Below, piece by piece: positions 1 through 4,089 of a DNA stretch of 5,962 nucleotides. Within the stretch, counting starts at the first letter, position 1. Each line of letters begins with the position of its first letter. The position numbers and the translations under genes are program-made. The stretch lies in contig JAHEZR010000059.1 in the NCBI GenBank assembly GCA_023251005.1, positions 1 to 5,962 on the forward strand, in the 5' to 3' direction. The DNA comes from Ignavibacteriota bacterium. Lineage in GTDB: Bacteria > Bacteroidota > UBA10030 > JAHEZR01. The notes beneath the pieces are model-generated. The model had not been told where the DNA came from. It did no database searches and was given only the letters and a program-made list of their open reading frames with translations.

Positions 1-511
1 TTGAAGGATAAAAGGGAGAAATAAGCACGGGTTTCTTCGGTGCGAGTTTCTTCGCATGCTCACTCAGCTCTTTGTAAATCTCTCGGAAGTGAAATCTGCG
101 ATGACTCGTCTCATGTGTCAAATACCATCCGCTGAATGAAGGAAAGGAGCCATACCGCTCCCAAATTTCCTTCATGAAGCGCTTGTTGACCAGGATCTCT
201 TCTTTCCATGAACCTTTTGCAGCCCATTCCCAGCTGTCGTAGTTGCCAAAATACAGATGCATCTTTCGTCGCGTTGTCTCCTCGAGGAAGAATTTTGCCA
301 GATCGAACGGCGGATTCGTGCCAATCACTTTTGACGGGAAGATTGTCTCTCGACGTAAGCCGCCCTTGATAATAATCACGGTGTCGATTCCGATCTCTTG
401 CATCGCATCGAAATCCGCACGCCACTCATCCAATCCCCAGTTCTGTGATGGAATATCGAAAGTAATCTCGTTGATAAACGTTCCGGTAATCGGTAAGGCT
501 TTTGGTTCCAT
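1..511 (-). CDS. DUF4434-like putative glycoside hydrolase, C-terminus cut by window edge
   Basis: The 170 residues visible start at the ATG at 511-509 and run off the left edge with no stop. The opening (PITGTFINEITFDIPSQNW, then W30, FDAMQEIGIDTVII at about 34-47) resembles DUF4434 proteins, which I recall as TIM-barrel glycosidase-like enzymes. The segment GWYLTHE at 128-134 looks like the end of barrel strand 4, and E134 is a candidate acid/base glutamate by analogy with clan-A glycosidases; this is inference. No signal peptide or membrane segment is seen, so a cytoplasmic location is expected. The start is fixed by overlap with the preceding stop (TGATG, one shared base), which implies translational coupling to the sugar-binding protein. 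An AGAAGG stretch lies about 12 nt upstream. A role in trimming an imported rhamnose-containing saccharide fits the context, but no substrate can be read from the sequence. Family call moderate, function low. Confidence 0.72.
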   Translation of the reverse strand, partial: MEPKALPITGTFINEITFDIPSQNWGLDEWRADFDAMQEIGIDTVIIIKGGLRRETIFPSKVIGTNPPFDLAKFFLEETTRRKMHLYFGNYDSWEWAAKGSWKEEILVNKRFMKEIWERYGSFPSFSGWYLTHETSHRRFHFREIYKELSEHAKKLAPKKPVLISPFYPS

Positions 512-1911
512 CAAGATATCTTGCCTTCTTTTTTTTGACTCAAACGGACCGTGATGAATCCCCCTGCCACTACAATAAGACAAAGAAGGAAGAACATCTT
601 GCTGCCGAGGAACGGTTTGCTCACCGGTTGTCGTTTCTGGTTCTCAATCATCTTGTTCAGCTCGGCTTCCATTTTCTGAAGCGCACTCAGAGGTACATCA
701 TACCCGAGGACCACGTTGTTTAGCGCCACCGTCATCAATTGATTGACTGCATAAACGGTGAGATAAGGCCCTGGATTGAATGCCCAATCCCTAGCATAGG
801 GGACTTCATCGAGGAAGACTTTGTTGTTCAAGAGCGGCGTGTTCTTGTTCTTCAGGAAGAGGTCTGATTCTGCCACTTCCCTAAGTGCAGGGATATTATT
901 CCCGTCATCGCTTACCATGACCTGGCCTTCCCTGCCAACGAGAAATTTGATAAACTCCCATGCCTCATCCTTCTTCTTACTCTCTGCCGACATCGACATC
1001 ATGTGTGTAGCGATTCCGCCCACGCGATACTTCCCACGTGGCAGGGGTGCAATGTCCATAGACCTCTGCGGCATGTATCTCGCATACCAGGCCGCGGCCC
1101 ATCGGCCATTCGCGAGAATCGCGCAGCGGCCACCCGCAAACATGTCGTCCCATTGGATGCCGGTGGCAAGGCTGTTCCAACTCACACGGTACTTCTCCGA
1201 AAGGTCGACAAGGAACTGAAGAGCACCGGCAGCATCAGGCGAGCCAATGACGCATCGATCGAAAGTTTCATTTAGAAAGCTTCCGCCATTTTGGTAGAAC
1301 AGCGGAAAGATAACAATGTGGACGTTGCACCCATAGCGGACAATCTTTCCTGTTCGGTCTCGCTTCGTCAATTTGAGAGAGGCCTCCACGAGCTTTTTCC
1401 AGTCCCAGGTGCTATCCGGATAGGGAATTCCTTCTGCATCAAAATGATCTTTGTTATAGTATAGGACGAGTGTCGAGAAATTATGCGGTACGCCATACAG
1501 ACGATCATGCACCGTACACGTCTTCACAAGATTCGGAAAGAAAGCATCGAGATGGAAGCTCGTGTCCCGTTCGACAAAAGGGGTCAGATCTTCGACTAAC
1601 CCTTTGTGGACAAATGAAAGGATGTTCTCGTTGTGAAGATGCATGACGTCCGGCAAATTTCCCGCCGCTGCCTGGACGAGTAGCCGTTGGTCGTACGAAA
1701 CATTCTCTGGATGGAATAGCTTCACCTTGTGTTTTGGCGATCGTGTCGTGTTATAGAGATCAATGAGACGTTCGAAGCTTTCGATCTCTTGTGGGGTTCC
1801 CCATGTCCCGAAAATTAGGTACTTCTCCGGGTCGTCTCGTGTCAGAGACGTGAAGAGCCCAAAGATCAGGAGAAATGAAGCTAGAATCACTCCGATGACG
1901 ACTTTCGGCAT
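511..1911 (-). CDS. ABC transporter sugar-binding protein (family 1), membrane-anchored at both ends
   Basis: A 466-residue extracellular solute-binding protein of the MalE/UgpB type. It should capture a sugar outside the membrane and deliver it to the two permeases encoded just upstream. Family signs are the first strand-helix (FGTWGTPQEIESFERLI, 34-50), AAAGNLPDVMHLH (81-92), the lobe-crossing YGVPHNFSTLVLYYNKDHF (139-157) and the WDWKKLVEAS helix (169-178). Residues 4-20 are strongly hydrophobic but lack a lipobox cysteine or a clear cleavage site, so they may act as a signal anchor. A second hydrophobic stretch at 439-455 is followed by a basic tail (R456, K460, K461, K464), predicting a membrane-embedded C-terminus facing the cytoplasm. 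This is unusual for the family. The ATG lies 7 nt after the MalG-type stop, with GAAAGG about 11 nt before it. The 3' end carries an A8 run and overlaps the next ATG by one base. The sugar is inferred as rhamnose or a rhamnoside from the divergent aldolase gene. Confidence 0.9.
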   Translation of the reverse strand: MPKVVIGVILASFLLIFGLFTSLTRDDPEKYLIFGTWGTPQEIESFERLIDLYNTTRSPKHKVKLFHPENVSYDQRLLVQAAAGNLPDVMHLHNENILSFVHKGLVEDLTPFVERDTSFHLDAFFPNLVKTCTVHDRLYGVPHNFSTLVLYYNKDHFDAEGIPYPDSTWDWKKLVEASLKLTKRDRTGKIVRYGCNVHIVIFPLFYQNGGSFLNETFDRCVIGSPDAAGALQFLVDLSEKYRVSWNSLATGIQWDDMFAGGRCAILANGRWAAAWYARYMPQRSMDIAPLPRGKYRVGGIATHMMSMSAESKKKDEAWEFIKFLVGREGQVMVSDDGNNIPALREVAESDLFLKNKNTPLLNNKVFLDEVPYARDWAFNPGPYLTVYAVNQLMTVALNNVVLGYDVPLSALQKMEAELNKMIENQKRQPVSKPFLGSKMFFLLCLIVVAGGFITVRLSQKKEGKIS

Positions 1912-1918
1912 TTCTCGA

Positions 1919-2856
1919 TCAGCCTTTCAACCCCGTCATCACAATTCCCTTCGTGATGAATTTCTGGAAAAAGAGGTACATGAGAATCGCCGGAACGATG
2001 CTGATCGTACTCCCCGCCATGAGTCGGCCGTATTCAATAAGGTAAAGATCATTGAATAGTGCCAGGCCGACGGGCAGCGTCAATCTATATGGATCTGTCA
2101 GGACGATCGACGGCCAGAAGAAATCGTTCCATGAACCGATGAAGACAAACGTTGCAAGAGCGGCGAGAGCTGGTCCGGAGAGGGGAGGATGATGCGCAAG
2201 TACACACCAAAGCTTCCCGCCCCATCGATGCGAGCAGCATCTTCCAAATCCGTCGGTATTGTCATGAAGAACTGCCGCAGGAGAAACGTTCCGTAGGCAG
2301 AGAAAAGCCCCGGCAAGATTACTCCTTGATAGGTGTCGAGGAGGTGATAAGCTCTCAGCAAGAGATAAATTGGAATTGTCAAGACAGTGCCCGGGATCAT
2401 GAGCGTCGCAAGGTAAAGGAAAAACACCCTGTCTCTTCCAGGAAATCGGAGTCGTGAGAATGCAAACCCACCGAGCGAACATGTGATCAGCTGGCCGATC
2501 GTCACCGAGACTGCGACGAGGATGCTGTTGAGAAAGAACCGACCGAAGGGAACAGCCTGCCACGTTTCGGCATAATTTTTCCAGTTCATCGTAATCGACT
2601 CAACATCTTTCTTCGGAACCTCCCGCAGCTTGTTTGTCTCAGCCAGTTTGACGAGGAATGAATTTTCCCGTTCTTCAACAATTCGGATCTCTTGCTCTTT
2701 CCCGTCCACATTCAGGATGTTACTCCTCTTGTACGGCAGCCATCGGCCGTCGAATACCATCCCCGGATGCTTCACCGACGTGATAAACGTCCAGAACAGC
2801 GGCACGACGTAGAATGAGGCAAAGAGGATGAGGAAGAGATAGATAAAGACCTTCAT
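1919..2856 (-). pseudogene. MalG-type sugar ABC permease, split by a one-base frameshift
   Basis: Second inner-membrane subunit of the sugar ABC importer. Starting at ATG 2856, the first frame encodes TM1 (about 3-23), an extracytoplasmic loop of about 80 residues, several membrane segments (about 108-133, 144-167, 178-193) and the ATPase-coupling EAA loop (EDAARIDGAGSFGVYLRIILP, 205-225). Homology then continues in another frame, from LSGPALAALATF to a typical end, MTGLKG. The switch falls on a C4 run (2182-2185). One extra C would give an intact 312-residue protein, slightly longer than the usual 270-290 because of the loop. Both halves look well conserved, so a sequencing or assembly error or a very recent mutation is more likely than long decay; frameshifting at the run is possible but unproven. 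A GTG at 2883 and an ATG at 2874 are also in frame. I prefer ATG 2856 because AAGG sits 7 nt upstream and the protein then opens as permeases usually do (MKVFIYLFLILF). Confidence 0.85.
2182..2185 (-). other. C4 run at the permease frameshift
   Basis: On the coding strand the codons read ATC ATC CTC CCC TCT CCG. The conserved MalG-type continuation (P-L-S-G-P-A-L) needs CCC CTC TCC GGA, meaning one more C. The break lies directly after the EAA loop. Adding a base here restores one open frame from 2856 to 1919. Confidence 0.85.
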
Positions 2857-2861
2857 GACCA

Positions 2862-2869
2862 CACCTTGC
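2862..2869 (-). promoter_or_regulatory. Ribosome binding site favouring the 2856 start of the MalG-type gene
   Basis: The coding strand reads GCAAGGTG, with AAGG (2867-2864) ending 7 nt before ATG 2856. The alternative in-frame starts at 2883 (GTG) and 2874 (ATG) have no well-spaced purine-rich site, so this motif is the main reason for choosing 2856. Confidence 0.5.
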
Positions 2870-2886
2870 TTCATCCTCGGCACCTG

Positions 2887-3765
2887 TTACGCATAATGGA
2901 CTCGCTTTCCAATATATTTCCACTGAATTCCCGACACAAGGAAAATCAAAACAAAGAGCACCCACGAGAGTGCCGATGCGTATCCCATCTCAAACTCATG
3001 GTAGGCCTTCCAGTACACGTCGAAAATAATTGTGCGTGCCGCCCCGGGTACTCCGTGTGTCATTACATAGATTGGAGCGAAGAGCTGTAGAGTTCCGATG
3101 AACCCTGTGATGAGGAGAAAGAAGTGTGACGGTGCAAGGAGAGGAAAAGTGATTTTCCAGAACTGCTTCCATTTGCTTGCTCCGTCGATCGTCGCGGCTT
3201 CATAGAGATGATCAGGGACACCCTGCAATGCCGCATAATAGATGATCGTGCTGAACGCCGCGCTCTGCCATACCACCATCATGCCAATGCCCGGCTTGAT
3301 CCATTGAGGTTCCGCGAACCACGCGATTTTCCGGACCCCGAAGAGCGCGAGGGTTTGATTGAGAAGGCCATTCTGCGAGTCGAGGATGTACTCCCAGAGA
3401 ATTGCAATCGAGACTACAGAAACGACGACAGGGACAAAGTAGATGACTTTGAATGTGAGAATCCCACGGACTTTTTGATTGAGGAGGTACGCCATCGCAA
3501 GCGCGAGGCCCATCTGGAACGGGATGACGACGAGGAAAAACATCGTGTTGCCAAAGTTGCTCCAGAAATCTGAGCCTTTCGCGAGAAAAATCTTGGCGTA
3601 ATTCGCTGCGTCCACGAAGACCGGCGTGGTGAAAAGATTCCAGTCAAAGAAACTGATTACGAAGGAGAAAAGAATTGGACCTAGAGTAAAGAGGAGGAAG
3701 CCGATAATATTCGGGAGGAGGAAAGCGTATCCAACAAGAGCGTGACGGACGGACTGCTTAACCAT
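2887..3765 (-). CDS. MalF-type sugar ABC transporter permease
   Basis: A 292-residue inner-membrane permease of the carbohydrate-uptake-1 family, normal length for UgpA/MalF-like proteins without the large periplasmic domain. It opens with a basic N-terminus and the hydrophobic GYAFLLPNIIGFLLFTLGPILF (about 12-33, TM1). Further membrane segments lie near 73-95, 104-127, 158-182, 212-234 and 262-281. The cytoplasmic EAA loop that docks on the ATPase is clear: YEAATIDGASKWKQFWKITFPLL at 188-210, with E189, D194, G195 and P208. It is the first gene of the leftward operon; the MalG-type gene follows at once, and the two should form the channel heterodimer. No good ribosome site precedes ATG 3765, and no better in-frame start is seen. 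The promoter TTGAAT-17-TATACT lies about 115 bp upstream. The substrate is inferred from the divergent rhamnose aldolase gene. Confidence 0.93.
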   Translation of the reverse strand: MVKQSVRHALVGYAFLLPNIIGFLLFTLGPILFSFVISFFDWNLFTTPVFVDAANYAKIFLAKGSDFWSNFGNTMFFLVVIPFQMGLALAMAYLLNQKVRGILTFKVIYFVPVVVSVVSIAILWEYILDSQNGLLNQTLALFGVRKIAWFAEPQWIKPGIGMMVVWQSAAFSTIIYYAALQGVPDHLYEAATIDGASKWKQFWKITFPLLAPSHFFLLITGFIGTLQLFAPIYVMTHGVPGAARTIIFDVYWKAYHEFEMGYASALSWVLFVLIFLVSGIQWKYIGKRVHYA

Positions 3766-3860
3766 GGACCATGAGTGCGTCGGGCATGGAATGCTCCGGA
3801 GCGGGTGAAGTGTATGCTCTGGCTGTGTTCAGACGATGGAGAGCACGAGAGCTGCAAGGC

Positions 3861-3868
3861 ATTCACTC
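3861..3868 (+). repeat. Operator-like half site ATTCACTC
   Basis: ATTCACTC here is the exact reverse complement of GAGTGAAT at 3946-3953. It lies just downstream of the expected leftward transcription start, where a bound repressor would block initiation or elongation. An 8-bp match could arise by chance. Confidence 0.35.
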
Positions 3869-3879
3869 GGACTGGGCTA

Positions 3880-3908
3880 AGTATAGCGAAATTGATTTTG
3901 AAATTCAA
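3880..3908 (-). promoter_or_regulatory. Sigma70-like promoter of the transport operon
   Basis: On the minus strand, TTGAAT (3908-3903) and TATACT (3885-3880) are separated by exactly 17 bp. The -10 matches 5/6 and the -35 matches 4/6 of the sigma70 consensus. Transcription would start near 3873 and give a leader of about 108 nt before the permease ATG at 3765. Repeats with the core AGTGAA/TTCACT flank it on both sides. Confidence 0.6.
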
Positions 3909-3927
3909 CCACTCAAGCTTTTTTCTC

Positions 3928-3953
3928 AGTGAACTCATGATCTCTGAGTGAAT
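3928..3953 (+). repeat. Tandem AGTGAA boxes upstream of the leftward promoter
   Basis: AGTGAA occurs at 3928-3933 and again at 3947-3952, 19 bp apart and so on nearly the same face of the helix. The second copy sits within GAGTGAAT. The pair lies between the two promoter candidates, about 20 bp upstream of the leftward -35. Such direct repeats suit an activator such as an AraC-type regulator, but no regulator is known here. Confidence 0.4.
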
Positions 3954-3985
3954 TTCATCCTTATTCTTGGGAAGAGATTCGAGAG

Positions 3986-4000
3986 AATATCGTTGATATT
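3986..4000 (+). repeat. Palindrome AATATC-gtt-GATATT over the rightward -35
   Basis: This is a perfect inverted repeat with 6-bp arms and a 3-bp centre. Its right half overlaps the candidate -35 box TTGATA (3993-3998) of the aldolase gene. The position suits a repressor site; the protein is unknown. Confidence 0.4.
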
Positions 4001-4021
4001 GTAACTCGAAATTGTTACCAT
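3993..4021 (+). promoter_or_regulatory. Candidate promoter of the aldolase-dehydrogenase gene
   Basis: TTGATA (3993-3998, 5/6 match to the -35 consensus) is followed after 17 bp by TACCAT (4016-4021, 4/6 match to -10). The start would fall near 4028, giving a leader of about 60 nt. The -10 is weak, which would be normal for an activated or sugar-induced gene, but the call remains tentative. Confidence 0.4.
4001..4018 (+). repeat. Inverted repeat GTAAC-N8-GTTAC in the rightward promoter spacer
   Basis: Arms GTAAC (4001-4005) and GTTAC (4014-4018) have exact complementarity. The same bases also form a near direct repeat, ATTGTAAC (3998-4005) and ATTGTTAC (4011-4018). The element fills the space between the candidate -35 and -10, a classic repressor position. 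Confidence 0.4.
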
Positions 4022-4075
4022 TTGGTTCAGAAGTTGCGAGATTTCCAATAGTAAAACATTTTTAGATTTTCTTTG

Positions 4076-4081
4076 AAGGAA
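4076..4081 (+). promoter_or_regulatory. Ribosome binding site deciding the GTG start at 4090
   Basis: AAGGAA ends 8 nt before GTG 4090. An in-frame stop (TAG, 4063-4065) lies upstream with no ATG or other common start between, so this site and the homology-consistent N-terminus support the GTG. Confidence 0.75.
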
Positions 4082-4089
4082 CTCTCATT

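Larger units (their letters stand above)
3766..4089. promoter_or_regulatory. Divergent control region between transport operon and aldolase gene
   Basis: This is the only gap over 300 bases in the window. No gene is visible in it. It holds two back-to-back promoter candidates (leftward 3880-3908, rightward 3993-4021) and several short repeats listed separately. The part nearest the leftward gene (3766-3870) would be a 5' leader of roughly 108 nt. It contains a 10-bp palindrome GCTCCGGAGC (3793-3802), but no recognised riboswitch and no terminator-like hairpin with a U-tract. Confidence 0.7.

Noticed and set aside
31..54. Direct repeat GTTTCTTCG twice, 15 bp apart
   Set aside because: The offset is a multiple of three and the repeat encodes AKKLAPKK in the DUF4434-like protein, so codon-level lysine repetition explains it.
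821..1275. Overlapping plus-strand open frames of 132 and 90 codons
   Set aside because: Both are antisense to the middle of the binding-protein gene, with no ribosome site or family resemblance.
2152..2457. 101-codon plus-strand open frame across the frameshift site
   Set aside because: The opposite strand carries clear permease homology in both frames here. The product is polar and low in information.
3208..3573. 121-codon open frame on the plus strand
   Set aside because: It is antisense to the MalF-type permease, and its product is an Arg/Asp/Glu-rich complement of membrane codons, as expected of a shadow frame.
3793..3802. Palindrome GCTCCGGAGC, considered as a terminator or attenuator stem
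   Set aside because: The arms are only 5 bp, there is no usable loop and no following U-tract, so it cannot be called a terminator.
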